64,000 nt of DNA from DASUAS01 sp963809795 (GCA_963809795.1 CAWELN010000018.1:60408-124407), one strand, 5' to 3'. Positions 52,885-61,714 are shown, counted from the stretch's first letter. Numbers and translations are program-made. Notes: generated by a model from the letters alone, not told the origin.

Positions 52885-53298
52885 GTGGGCGAGCCGACCC
52901 GACCGCTGCCGCACCCCGATCGCGATTCGCGGCCGTGGTGGGACCTCCTGGCCCGCCACGAGCTGCTCCTCCAACAGTGCGCGACGTGTGGCGCATGGCG
53001 CTGGCCGCCGCGCGCGATCTGCAATCGCTGCTCCTCGTTCGAGTTCATCTGGGCGCCGCTCAGCGGGCGCGGCACGGTCGCGTCGTGGATCGTGAACCAC
53101 CACGCGTTCTCGACCGACTTCCCGTCGCCCTATGCGGTGGTGCTGGTGCGGCTCGCCGAGCAGGACGACTGCAAGCTGATCGGCTCGTTCGCCGGCGCGA
53201 TCGAATCGCTGCGGCCCGGACTGGAGGTGCGTGCGGTGTTCGACGACGTCGCGGACGGCGTCACCCTGCTCCGATGGGAACCGGCCACACCGGAGTGA
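52885..53298 (+). CDS. DUF35 OB-fold / zinc-ribbon protein (partner of the thiolase-like enzyme)
   Basis: A 137-aa protein. The N-terminal zinc ribbon has CATCGAWRWPPRAICNRC; the OB-fold follows (GTVASWIVNHHAF, YAVVLVRLAE, GLEVRAVFDD). DUF35 proteins bind thiolase-like enzymes, shown for steroid retro-aldolases. GTG start 1 bp after the thiolase-like stop. Confidence 0.9.
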   Translation: MGEPTRPLPHPDRDSRPWWDLLARHELLLQQCATCGAWRWPPRAICNRCSSFEFIWAPLSGRGTVASWIVNHHAFSTDFPSPYAVVLVRLAEQDDCKLIGSFAGAIESLRPGLEVRAVFDDVADGVTLLRWEPATPE

Positions 53299-53329
53299 GC
53301 GGCCCGGAGCACCGCCTTCTCACCTCTTC

Positions 53330-53335
53330 TACGGT
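53330..53335 (+). promoter_or_regulatory. TANNNT -10 box before the aldehyde dehydrogenase
   Basis: TACGGT followed by 6 nt and the ATG at 53342; an internal promoter in the catabolic operon. Confidence 0.5.
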
Positions 53336-53341
53336 GTACGC

Positions 53342-54818
53342 ATGGAAGCGCTCGCATCCTTCGAGAACGTGATCGGCGGCCGACGGGTGCCCGCCCGGTC
53401 AGGTGCGATCCTCGAGAGCGTCGACCCGTCGACCGGCGCGGTGTGGGCGACCGTGCCTCGGAGCGACGAGGCCGACGTGGCCGCCGCGGTCGACGCGGCG
53501 CGCTTGGCCTTCGAGCAGCGTTGGCAGCCGCTGCCCGCGCTCGTGCGCGCCGGGCACCTCCGCGCGCTGGCCGAGACGATCCGCACCCACGCGAACGAGC
53601 TCGCGGAGCTCGAAACGCGCGACAACGGTCGCATCATCGTGGAGACCACGCTCTTCGACCTCCCCGCGTGCACCGAGATGCTCCACTACTTCGCGGGCGC
53701 GGCCGACAAGATCAGCGGTGACACGGTGCAGATCGCCCCCGGAAGCTTCAACTTCACGTTGCGGGAGCCGATCGGGGTCGTCGGGATCATCGTGCCCTGG
53801 AACGCGCCGTTGTCGATCGCATGCGCCAAGCTCGGTGCCGCGCTGGCCGCGGGGAACACGGTGGTCCTCAAGCCCGCCGAGCAAGCGTCGTGCTCGCTGC
53901 TGCGCCTGGGCGAGCTGCTCGACGACGCCGGTGTCCCTCCCGGCGTGGTGAACGTGGTGGCAGGTCTCGGCGAGGAAGCGGGTGACGCGCTCGTGCGCGA
54001 TCCGCGCGTCGGCCGGATCAGCTTCACCGGCTCGACCGACACCGCGCGCGTGATCTCGGCGCGCGCCGCCGCCTCGCTCACGCGCCTGCACTTCGAGCTC
54101 GGCGGCAAGTCGGCGAACATCGTGTTCGCGGACGCTGATCTCGATGCTGCCGCGACCGGTGTGACCGCGATGTCGGTGTTCACGGGCAACGCCGGTCAGA
54201 CCTGCATCGCGGGCTCCCGCATCCTGGTGCACGAGTCGATCGTCGACGAGATGGTGAAGCGCATCGCCGCGGCATGCTCGCAGCGTGGTGCTGGGTCCGC
54301 CGCTCGACGACGCCACGACGATGGGCCCGATCGTCTCCGCCGAGCAGTTCGACCGGGTGCGTGGCTACATCGGTCTGGGTCAGGACGAAGGCGCCGAGCT
54401 GCTCATCGGTGGCCGCTCGGGAGGTGAGCTGTTCGCGGACGGGTCGCCGCTCGCGCACGGCTACTACGTGGAGCCCACGCTGCTCCGGGCACCACACACC
54501 GATCTGCGCGTCTGCCAAGAGGAGATCTTCGGGCCAGTGGCCGCGGTCATCCCGTTCCGCGACGACGATCACGCGCTGGCGCTCGCCAACGGCACCCGGT
54601 ACGGGCTCGCCGCGGGAGTCTGGACCCAGCGCCTCGACCGCGCCCACCGGTTCGTGCGTGACCTGCACGTCGGCGCGGTGTGGGTCAACACCTACCGCAA
54701 GGTGCACTGGGCCGTGCCGTTCGGTGGTGTGAAGGACAGCGGCTACGGGCGCGACTCGGGCATGGAGAGCGTGCTCGAGAACACGCAGCTCAAGACGTCA
54801 TGGATCGAGCTCGGATGA
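53342..54818 (+). CDS. Aldehyde dehydrogenase family protein, frameshifted
   Basis: The N-terminal part shows NNAP-type VPWNAPLSIACAKLGAALAAGN, LKPAEQAS, FTGSTDTARVI, catalytic Glu in LHFELGGKSANIVFADADLD and catalytic Cys in GNAGQTCIAGSR. At about 54270-54284 the frame breaks; the C-terminal 170 residues (LGPPLDDATTMGPIVS, EEIFGPVAAVIPF, FGGVKDSGYGRDSG) are in another frame. Joined it is ~490 aa, full length. It would oxidise an aldehyde with NAD(P)+. Confidence 0.88.
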
Positions 54819-56005
54819 CCGGGCACGATCCCCACGATGTGCCGTGGATCGTCTCGGTCGACGACCACGTGATCGAGCCCCCGCACGTGTGGCAGCGCTG
54901 GCTGCCCGGACGGTTCCGGGACCGCGGCCCGAGAGTGGTGCGCGACAGCTATTCGGTCGAGTGGGTCGAGGGCAATCAGGTGTTCCGCAAGGGTGGCGAC
55001 GGTCCGACCACCGACTGGTGGGTCTACGAAGACCTCGAGTGGTGTCACCAGATGCTCAACGTGTGCGCGGGCTACGACGAGTCGCAGTGGTGGATGGGCC
55101 CGATCGCCTTCGACGAGATGCGAGCGGGCTGCTACGACGTGAACGCTCGCCTCGCCGACATGGACCGCAACCACGTGCAGGCGTCGCTGTGCTTCCCGAC
55201 CTTTCCTCGCTTCTGCGGACAGGTGTTCGCGGAGCGCGCCGACAAGGAGCTCGCGCTCGCGTGCGTGCGCGCCTACAACGACTGGATGGCCGAGGAGTGG
55301 GCCGGTGAATCGGGTGGCCGGTTGGTGCCCCTGTGCATCGTGCCGCTGTGGGACGCACAGCGCGCCGCCGAAGAGGTGCATCGCAACGCCGCGCGCGGTG
55401 TACACGCGGTGGCGTTCTCGGAGCTGCCGGGCAGGCTGGGACTCCCGACGATCCATTCGGGTGCGTGGGAGCCGTTCTTCCGCGCGTGCGACGCGACGGG
55501 GACCGCGATCTTCATGCACATCGGCTCCGGCTCGCACTGGCTCACGTCGTCGCCGGACGCGCCGCCGGCGGTCACCGGCACGCTCGTGTTCCTCACGTCG
55601 GTGATGGCGCTGACCGACTGGCTCCTCTCGGGCATCCTCGTGCGCCACGCCGACCTCCAGATCTGCTTCGCCGAGGGCCAGATCGGGTGGATCCCCTACG
55701 TGCTCGAACGCGCCGACAGCATCTGGGCCAAGGAGGTGTGGGCGCTGCGGGAGAAGCTGCCCGATCCGCCGAGCCGGTCGATGCGGCAGGTCTACGGGGC
55801 GTTCTTCGACGACCGAGCCGGACTCGCGGCACGCGATGCGATTGGTGTCGACCAACTCGTGTTCGAGACGGACTATCCGCACCAGGACTCGACGTGGCCC
55901 AATTCGGTCGAGACGATCCGCTCGTTCGCCTCCCTGCTCGACGACGACGAGCTGGTCAAGGTCGTGCACGACAACGCGAGCCGCCTGCTGCGCCTCGCCG
56001 AGTAG
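54815..56005 (+). CDS. Amidohydrolase family protein (PF04909 type)
   Basis: A 396-aa protein: WIVSVDDHVIEPPHVWQRWLP metal motif, MDRNHVQASLCFPTFPRFCGQ, MHIGSGSHWLTSS, and FETDYPHQDSTWPNS. It is close in style to the 48.4-kb member and probably processes a related substrate. ATGA overlap with the aldehyde dehydrogenase. The family is abundant in this genome region (three copies). Confidence 0.88.
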   Translation: MTGHDPHDVPWIVSVDDHVIEPPHVWQRWLPGRFRDRGPRVVRDSYSVEWVEGNQVFRKGGDGPTTDWWVYEDLEWCHQMLNVCAGYDESQWWMGPIAFDEMRAGCYDVNARLADMDRNHVQASLCFPTFPRFCGQVFAERADKELALACVRAYNDWMAEEWAGESGGRLVPLCIVPLWDAQRAAEEVHRNAARGVHAVAFSELPGRLGLPTIHSGAWEPFFRACDATGTAIFMHIGSGSHWLTSSPDAPPAVTGTLVFLTSVMALTDWLLSGILVRHADLQICFAEGQIGWIPYVLERADSIWAKEVWALREKLPDPPSRSMRQVYGAFFDDRAGLAARDAIGVDQLVFETDYPHQDSTWPNSVETIRSFASLLDDDELVKVVHDNASRLLRLAE

Positions 56006-56105
56006 CCGCGCCAGTCTCTTCGAGCCCGCACGGTCGTCGGCTCCTGGCCAAGGGTGCTCGAGATCGACTACCACGATCAACGACACGTCCCGAAGGAGCG
56101 ATTCG

Positions 56106-56441
56106 ATGCCCACGTACCTCGCGTTGTTCTCATATTCCGACGAGGCCATGGCCGCGATGATCGAGAGCCCGGCCGAGCGCGAGCCCGCGGTACGAGCGGT
56201 TCTCGAGAGCGTGGGCGCTCGACTCGAGGCGCTCTACTGGATGTTCGGCGCGCACGACGGGATCGCCATCGTCGAGGCGCCTGACTCTCTCACCATGGCC
56301 GGAATCAGCGCGGCAATCAGGAGCACGGGCTCCATTCGTTCCGAGACGCACGAGCTCTTCTCGACTGCGGACGTCCGACACATCCTCGAGACGGCGCGGC
56401 GAGCTCGCGACCACTTCGCGAGGCCCGGTCAATCCGCGTAG
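56106..56441 (+). CDS. GYD domain protein
   Basis: A 111-aa small protein: MPTYLALFSYSDEAMAAMIESP, VRAVLESVGARLEALYWMFGAHDGIAIVEAPD. The phrase for GYD here is GAHDGIAIVEAP. It is a ferredoxin-like fold family of unknown role. GGAG 9 nt before ATG. It lies 100 bp after the amidohydrolase, possibly the last gene of the operon. Confidence 0.85.
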   Translation: MPTYLALFSYSDEAMAAMIESPAEREPAVRAVLESVGARLEALYWMFGAHDGIAIVEAPDSLTMAGISAAIRSTGSIRSETHELFSTADVRHILETARRARDHFARPGQSA

Positions 56442-56588
56442 GTCCGGGAGGGGTCATGGCCACGAGCAATCTGGTTCGACGAAGACGGCAAGATCGTCCT
56501 TCAGTCAGCCACCGGCGGGAGCAGACCCTCCGCGCCAGCCCGCCGATCGGCGTTCGCGCGAGCCTGCCGAATCGGGCATCATCCGGGG

Positions 56589-57371
56589 GTGGACGAGCCG
56601 GATCGACGCACCCCTGATCCGCTTGCGGCGCTATGTCATGTGTGTGGCAGCACGCAGTTCGAGTACGTGGACGATTCGCACATCCGTTGCACTGAGTGCG
56701 GCCACGGTGCGACCTTCGTGCAGATGACTGCAGTTCGGAACCCGAACCCCTCGCCCGCAGCGCTCTCGGAAGCCGAGGAAGGGATGCGCACGCTCGATGC
56801 GCAGACCGCAGCAGTCTTTGCTGGTGCGCCGTTTCGGCCCTACGCGCTCGATGATCGCTGGACGGGGCTGCGCTCCTTTGGCGGCTACGGCGGATCCGGG
56901 GATCGGACCACGAGCTTGACGCTGTCGTTCGGTGAAGACCCGCGCGACCGAACGCGGCCTGAGATTCTGATCGAGACCCGGGTCCCCTCCATGGACGGAA
57001 TCGACGACCCGATCCTCGGGACAGAGATGGACGCCTTCATGTTGGCGCGCCAGCAGGTGGATCATCTCTGGCGACAGACCGGTGCGCTGCGGGATGACGT
57101 GCGCAGGAGCGTCTTTCCGCGTGACGGCGTACGCGCCGGTGACCCGACGAGCGCGTGGGAGCGGACGCGCCTGACGGTCGACGGCGACGGCGTGGAGTTC
57201 GCGGTCTTGAGCGAGGGAGAGCACTGGGTGGCGCAGGCGATCGTCGGGGCGACGGTCGTGGGCGTCCAATCGCGCAACTGGGCGCTCGAAGCGACGGTTC
57301 TCGTCGCCGAGAGCGAGTTCGACCTCTACGAACAAGGGGCGCGAGAACGACGGCGACGCTTGGCTCAGTAA
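56589..57371 (+). CDS. Uncharacterised protein with N-terminal zinc ribbon
   Basis: A 260-aa protein. The start LCHVCGSTQFEYVDDSHIRCTECGHG supplies two CxxC pairs, a zinc ribbon (given here as CHVC and CTEC). The rest is acidic, with a domain ending WVAQAIVGATVVGVQSRNW and no recognised signature. GTG start preceded by CATCAT-N6. It overlaps the next gene tail to tail by 7 bp. Confidence 0.7.
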   Translation: MDEPDRRTPDPLAALCHVCGSTQFEYVDDSHIRCTECGHGATFVQMTAVRNPNPSPAALSEAEEGMRTLDAQTAAVFAGAPFRPYALDDRWTGLRSFGGYGGSGDRTTSLTLSFGEDPRDRTRPEILIETRVPSMDGIDDPILGTEMDAFMLARQQVDHLWRQTGALRDDVRRSVFPRDGVRAGDPTSAWERTRLTVDGDGVEFAVLSEGEHWVAQAIVGATVVGVQSRNWALEATVLVAESEFDLYEQGARERRRRLAQ

Positions 57372-57643
57372 CCGCGGCCCGATCGCCCGCGCCCGCGCTC
57401 GAGCAAGGCTGAGAGCCAGGGCACCGCGTCGCACGCGGCGGCGAGCGCATCGGCCTCAGACGGGAACACGCGCTCCGAGTAGTAGGCCACGGGCGTCCAC
57501 GCGCCGATGTCCTCCGGGTCGCGGCGGAACTCCTCGAAGCCGAACGTGCCGTCCGGCCGAGAGAAGATGTCGACACATCGGTCGACCGCCGGCGTCGAGG
57601 GACTTGCGACGACCTTCCAGGAGGGATCGAGCCGGACCGACAT
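57365..57643 (-). CDS. Small uncharacterised protein (92 aa)
   Basis: The protein contains VASPSTPAVDRCVDIFSRPDGTFGFEEFRRDPED and VFPSEADALAAACDAVPWL (shown here as two motifs, DIFSRPDGTFGFEEFRRDPE and FPSEADALAAACDAVPWL). Similar small proteins occur in many soil bacteria; function is unknown. The strong residue pattern supports coding. The antisense overlap with 56589-57371 is only 7 bp. Confidence 0.7.
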   Translation of the reverse strand: MSVRLDPSWKVVASPSTPAVDRCVDIFSRPDGTFGFEEFRRDPEDIGAWTPVAYYSERVFPSEADALAAACDAVPWLSALLERGRGRSGRGY

Positions 57644-57733
57644 GCGGCGCAGCGTACGACCATCGCGCGTCTCGTTGTCGAGCAGTTTGCGAGCGCTGAA
57701 TGGTGCGGGTTCACGATCTCGCGACCTTCAGGG

Positions 57734-57800
57734 CTGAAGCCGATTCACTGTCGCGGGGCGTTCGGTTTCCGGACGTGAAGCGACACTGAATCGGCGTCAG
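57734..57800. repeat. Long imperfect hairpin (67 nt) in a non-coding gap
   Basis: Outer arms of 21 nt (57734-57754 and 57780-57800) pair with two mismatches; their cores are GCCGATTCACTGTCGC and GCGACACTGAATCGGC. The loop holds an inner stem CGTTCGG-TTT-CCGGACG (57759-57775, one G-T pair). It could be a miniature mobile element, a REP-type repeat or a structured RNA. No attC core motif was seen. Confidence 0.6.
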
Positions 57801-58018
57801 CCGACCTCGGCGTCGCAGCGGAGCAACGCCGCGAGATGCACGGCGAGCACCATCTGACCGTCAGCACCGGTCATCGTCTGATCACAATCGGCGAAGGCAT
57901 GACCGCCTCCGACTTCACGCGCCGACTGCGCCGCCGTAGTTGTCGAGGTACCGGACAAATCACTGGCCGTTGCGGTGCCGCCCGACAACCCTTGATGCCC
58001 GTCGCTGCGCGGGATGCT
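57801..58018. other. Gap without a confident gene
   Basis: Together with 57644-57733 this leaves about 310 bp outside the hairpin. A minus-strand frame at 57797-57988 (63 codons, ending HLAALLRCDAEVG) is open but unsupported; it may be a remnant. No promoter or tRNA was seen. Confidence 0.4.
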
Positions 58019-58369
58019 TCACGCGAACAACGATTCCGCGATTCGCCGTTCGTGCGGTGCGTCGAGCGCGAGTTGCACGCCGATCCGCAGACCACCGCTT
58101 TCGTCCCGAGCGCTGACATGTCGCGCGACGCCTGTGACGCGGAATGCCACCGGAGTCGGGCCGATGCGCTCGACGTCGATCACCAGGCCCTGTCCCACCC
58201 GGAGGTCGAGACCCCCGTAGAGCACGAGCTGCGCACCGTGGCGGGAGACGTCCTCGATCGTGCACGGTGCCATGGCGGTGATCCGCTCCGTCTCGATCGC
58301 ATAGTGCCCCACCCATCGCGTGGGCTTGCGGCGAAAACGCCGCCGGTCGCGAGTTGTCCTTCTCCACAT
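58019..58369 (-). CDS. PilZ domain protein
   Basis: A 116-aa protein: RRKPTRWVGHYAIETERI (RxxxR-type start of PilZ), CTIEDVSRHGAQLVLYGGLDLRVGQ (DxSxxG motif) and LRIGVQLALDAPHE. It would bind cyclic di-GMP. Both binding motifs are kept. ATG start MWRRTTRD chosen at the domain border. Confidence 0.8.
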   Translation of the reverse strand: MWRRTTRDRRRFRRKPTRWVGHYAIETERITAMAPCTIEDVSRHGAQLVLYGGLDLRVGQGLVIDVERIGPTPVAFRVTGVARHVSARDESGGLRIGVQLALDAPHERRIAESLFA

Positions 58370-58551
58370 GGTTGCCTCGGTTCGCGGCTGACCTTGCTTA
58401 GCGGCAGGACGGCCCACTTCCTTGAGGGTGCTTGGTCCGGGAGTGGGTGAGCGCGCGTCGTCCCGGTCGCGTTCACGCGGCGCGGTGGGAGGAGCCGGAT
58501 CGATGGACGAAGTCGTCGATGCTGACCAACATCGCAACCTCGATTCAGGGG

Positions 58552-59634
58552 TTAGCCGCGCGGATCTCGCAGGCTGCCGATCGGCAACGAGCCGGGAGGC
58601 GTGCCGGTCGGGGTGATCGACACGGCCGGCGAGGCCGATTGCGATGTCGTGGTGTCGGCGCCGGGTTCAGGCGGGAGGTCGTCGAGGAAGTCGGCAGTCG
58701 GGACGAAGAAGAGCGACCCGGTCACCGCGGTCGAGAAATCCAGGATGCGATCGTGGTTTCCCGGGGGGTTCCCGATGAACATGTTGTGCAGCATCTGCTC
58801 GGTCACGGCCGGGGTCGACGAGTAGCCGATGAAGTAGGTTCCGAATTCTCTGGTCCCGATGGTTCCGAACGCCATGTTGTCGCGCAAGATCTGGCGCTGG
58901 GTTCCGTCGGGCTCCTCGATGGTGTTGAGTGCGACGTGCGAGTCGCTGGGCTTGGTCGCATCGGGGAGCTCGACGTTCGAGAGCTTCTTGCGTCCTATCA
59001 CCAGCTCCTGGTCCTCGACGCTGAGCGCGTTCCAGGCGTCGAGGTCGTGCACGTACTTCTGGACGATGACGTAGCTCGATCCGGCGAACTCTTGATCTTC
59101 GGCACCGACGGTGACCGCGCCGGTTGCCGCTGCCCCCGTGGGGTTCTCCGTCCCATCCACGAACCCGAGCAGATCGCGGTCGTCGAAGTACTTGAATCCG
59201 TGCACCTCGTCGACGACGGTGACCGAGCCGGCGAGACGGTCCATGATCTGCGAGGCGAGTTCGAAGCAGAGGTCGTGCTGCGCGGCCCGGATGTGGAACA
59301 GGAGATCTCCGGGCGTCGCGGGTGCGGAATGCCGGTCACCGTGCAGCGCCTCGAACTGGTGCAGCTCGGCGGGGCGGGGCCCGGCGAAGAGCCGATCCCA
59401 CGCGTCCGACCCGATTCCCGTGACGAGGGCGAGTCCCGCGGTCGGGACCCGGAACCCAACGGTGCGTTCCAACCCGGCCAGGTCAGCGAGCAGATCGCGC
59501 ACGACTCCTTCCTCACCCGGCTCGATGGTCACGACGAGGAAGAGCGCGGCGGCGGTGAGCGGGGTGAGAACTGCCTGAGGTTCCTGGAGGCGAACGGGTG
59601 ATCCCGACGGCGTGGGCGCGGTCTGCGACGTCAT
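58552..59634 (-). CDS. DyP-type peroxidase with encapsulin-targeting C-terminus
   Basis: A 360-aa haem peroxidase: catalytic GFVDGTENPTG (Asp), haem-ligand His region SDSHVALNTIEE, Arg near LRDNMAFG, and GTREFGTYFIGYSSTP. The Ser/Thr/Pro-rich tail ends GSLPIGSLRDPRG, which fits the LxIGSL cargo-loading peptide that places DyP inside encapsulin shells. No shell gene is in this window. It oxidises dyes and phenolics with peroxide. Confidence 0.92.
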   Translation of the reverse strand: MTSQTAPTPSGSPVRLQEPQAVLTPLTAAALFLVVTIEPGEEGVVRDLLADLAGLERTVGFRVPTAGLALVTGIGSDAWDRLFAGPRPAELHQFEALHGDRHSAPATPGDLLFHIRAAQHDLCFELASQIMDRLAGSVTVVDEVHGFKYFDDRDLLGFVDGTENPTGAAATGAVTVGAEDQEFAGSSYVIVQKYVHDLDAWNALSVEDQELVIGRKKLSNVELPDATKPSDSHVALNTIEEPDGTQRQILRDNMAFGTIGTREFGTYFIGYSSTPAVTEQMLHNMFIGNPPGNHDRILDFSTAVTGSLFFVPTADFLDDLPPEPGADTTTSQSASPAVSITPTGTPPGSLPIGSLRDPRG

Positions 59635-60130
59635 CGTGGCAGCGTAACGGTGGTCGAAAGACAGGCGCCGGGACAGGCTCTTGGCTCTGCACCACGTGCA
59701 GAGGCAACTTGTCGAGGCTGTGATCGGTACGCCTCGGTGTGACCGCCGGCCTGTTCCTCATGACGGTCTCATTGCCGTGAGCCGAACGTCGGTGCGTCGG
59801 GCCTGGGTGTCGCCGCCCTTTGGTGGTGCCCCTCCGGCCAGAGTGCGCGGCCGCCCAACCCAGGCTCGACGTCGCGCCAGACGTTGCGTGGCGCCTGGCA
59901 GCCGCGCTCAGGTGGAACCGTGCGGAGTGGGCAGTGCCCGTCGAAACTCCGTCGGCGGCGGCCGTTCGACGTGCTGAACTCTGGAAGGTGCGGTTCGAGC
60001 TCGAAGCAGGCGGTCCGAACCGACCGGCGACGCCTGGGTCCTACTGACGGTGGACGAAGCGCGCACATGGTCGTCGGATCGACGACAGCAACGCCCCTAG
60101 TTCCGGGTGCGGTGTTCCGCCCCGGGTCGA
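59635..60130. other. Gap of about 500 bp without a confident gene
   Basis: Nothing with clear homology was found. A plus-strand frame at 59820-60047 (75 codons, with DVAWRLAAALRWNRAEWAVPVETP) has gene-like composition but no ribosome-binding site or family. The gap ends at the tRNA-Gln gene. Confidence 0.4.
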
Positions 60131-60201
60131 TCCGGGGTGGTCCAATGGCACGACGGGTGGCTTTGATCCACCAAATCGAGGTTCGACTCCTCGCCCCGGA
60201 G
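60131..60201 (+). tRNA. tRNA-Gln (anticodon UUG)
   Basis: Acceptor arms TCCGGGG and CCCCGGA, D-arm GGTCCAATGGCACGAC, anticodon stem-loop GGTGG-CTTTGAT-CCACC with anticodon TTG, and T-arm CGAGG-TTCGACT-CCTCG. The discriminator base is G. CCA is not encoded. Confidence 0.93.
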
Positions 60202-60235
60202 CGAGCACCAGGGCATGCGGCGACGCGCTCAGGGA

Positions 60236-60700
60236 TCAGTATTCGCCCTTGATGACGAAGTACGAACCGCGGATGGTCCCTGCAAGCTTCGACTTCTGGG
60301 TCGCGAACTTGAACTTCGACGCAAGCTCGACGGGGACATCCATGCCTTCGGAGAGCTTGAACCCCACCGCCCGCTTCTTCGTGTCTTCGATGGTGTACAT
60401 CACGTTGATCTCGAGACCGCTCTCGTAGAACACGTACGCGAACCGGATGTTCGCAACTTCGAATGCCGTCGCCTCGAGCGGTTGAGCCGAGATGACGAGA
60501 TCACGCTCGTCCTTGAGAATGCGATGCACCCAATCGATCGTCTTCCGGGCTTTGCTCGCAGGTTCCACGGTGAAGACATGCTCGTACTTGTTCTTGAAGT
60601 AGCGCGCCTCATTGGCGCGCAAGCCGGCGAGCGTGGCCGCGACCGGTGACGACTCCAAGCCGATCGTGGAGACGGTATGGAAGTCCACTGCATACGACAT
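60236..60700 (-). CDS. Uncharacterised 154-aa protein
   Basis: I do not recognise this protein. It is mixed alpha/beta and Lys/Phe-rich for this genome: FKNKYEHVFTVEPASKARKT, AYVFYESGLEINVMYTIED, and a C-terminal LAGTIRGSYFVIKGEY. It has no signal peptide. GGAG precedes the ATG (MSYAVDFHT). Lower GC than its neighbours and proximity to a tRNA gene are compatible with acquisition, but this is weak. Confidence 0.65.
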   Translation of the reverse strand: MSYAVDFHTVSTIGLESSPVAATLAGLRANEARYFKNKYEHVFTVEPASKARKTIDWVHRILKDERDLVISAQPLEATAFEVANIRFAYVFYESGLEINVMYTIEDTKKRAVGFKLSEGMDVPVELASKFKFATQKSKLAGTIRGSYFVIKGEY

Positions 60701-60934
60701 CAGACACTCCAGCGGGACTCGGGGGGATTCGTCAGGTTCGACTGGTGCTCTCGAGCCGAGAGCAGCGCTGAACCGCAGTCGCCACCGTACCGTTGACGCC
60801 TCCCGATGACCTGACCGGCGCCCGCGCCGACCCGATCCCGGCCCGGAAGCGGGCATTGTGCATCCATCCACTTCCGGTTGCCGGCGGTTCTGATGCCTGG
60901 CACAGTTGGTCGGATCCGACGAGAGGAATCCGCG

Positions 60935-61513
60935 ATGGCCGAGAAGCCCAGCTACCTCAAGTTGCTCAACGGCATCTCGTGCGCGGAGACGCGCGCATTC
61001 CAGTACCTGTCGGCGTGGGCCGAGGTCACGACTGACCCTGACGTGCGCGCGGTGCTCCACACCGTGGCCGCTCGTGAAGGCGAGCACGGCATGGCGTTCG
61101 CGAAGCGGGTCAACGAGCTTGGTTTCGAATTGCAGACCACGGACGATCCCAAGTTCGCCGAGCGCATGGAGATCGCCGGTTCCGACCGCCCCGACCTCGA
61201 GAAGGCGGAGTTGCTCGGTGTGCTGGAGTACGCAACCGCTCCGGACGCCCCCGACATCTTCGACAGCTTCTTCCGCGACCACACCATCGACATCCAGACG
61301 GGGGAGCTGCTCGGTCGCTACATCGCCGAAGAGCGCGACACCATCCGTCTCCTCCAGGGTTGTCGCGCGCAGCTGGCGGCGAAGACATGCGACACCGCCG
61401 AGTCGCCCGACCGGCTCGCCGCGCTCGAGGGCAAGATCGATGCCGCGTGTCGTGCCATCGACGAACTGCGCCAGATCGTTTGTGCGCAGACGATGCCCGC
61501 ACCGTCCAGCTAG
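60935..61513 (+). CDS. Ferritin-like (rubrerythrin-type) diiron protein
   Basis: A 192-aa four-helix protein: ISCAETRAFQYLSAWAEVTT and AAREGEHGMAFAKRVNELG give an E...ExxH iron-binding pair; LLGRYIAEERDTIRLLQG gives another acidic helix. It may store iron or reduce peroxide. The start ATG has GAGAGG upstream. It lies 1.3 kb from the DyP peroxidase but its own C-terminus (MPAPSS) lacks an encapsulin tail. Confidence 0.75.
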   Translation: MAEKPSYLKLLNGISCAETRAFQYLSAWAEVTTDPDVRAVLHTVAAREGEHGMAFAKRVNELGFELQTTDDPKFAERMEIAGSDRPDLEKAELLGVLEYATAPDAPDIFDSFFRDHTIDIQTGELLGRYIAEERDTIRLLQGCRAQLAAKTCDTAESPDRLAALEGKIDAACRAIDELRQIVCAQTMPAPSS

Positions 61514-61567
61514 CGCGGCCCGACGCTCATCGAACTTCGACGTCCCGCGGTACCGGACGCATCGCGG

Positions 61568-61714
61568 TCACGTGTGTGCACCGCCGTCCCAAAGCAACAC
61601 GTACAAGGCGAACAAGATGGCCGCCGCGACCAACACGCCGAAGAAGATCGCGGCGTACCACGACCCACCGTCGTCCCGCGATGCCGGTCCTTCATTGCTC
61701 TCAGTCATTTGCAT
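61568..61714 (-). CDS. Small single-pass membrane protein (48 aa)
   Basis: A short ORF: acidic N-terminus MTESNEGPASRDDGG, one helix WYAAIFFGVLVAAAILFALY, then VLLWDGGAHT. The first ATG (MQMTES) or the second (61708) may be used. Composition is that of a genuine membrane peptide. Function is unknown. Confidence 0.6.
   Translation of the reverse strand: MQMTESNEGPASRDDGGSWYAAIFFGVLVAAAILFALYVLLWDGGAHT

Noticed and set aside
57734..57800. Integron attC site
   Set aside because: The hairpin lacks the RYYYAAC/GTTRRRY core sites, and no integrase or cassette array is present.
57797..57988. 63-codon minus-strand frame
   Set aside because: No ribosome-binding site, homology or neighbour support; left as a possible remnant.
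58552..61513. An encapsulin shell gene near the DyP peroxidase
   Set aside because: None of the neighbouring proteins has the ~265-aa HK97-like length or sequence; the 154-aa protein at 60236-60700 is too short.
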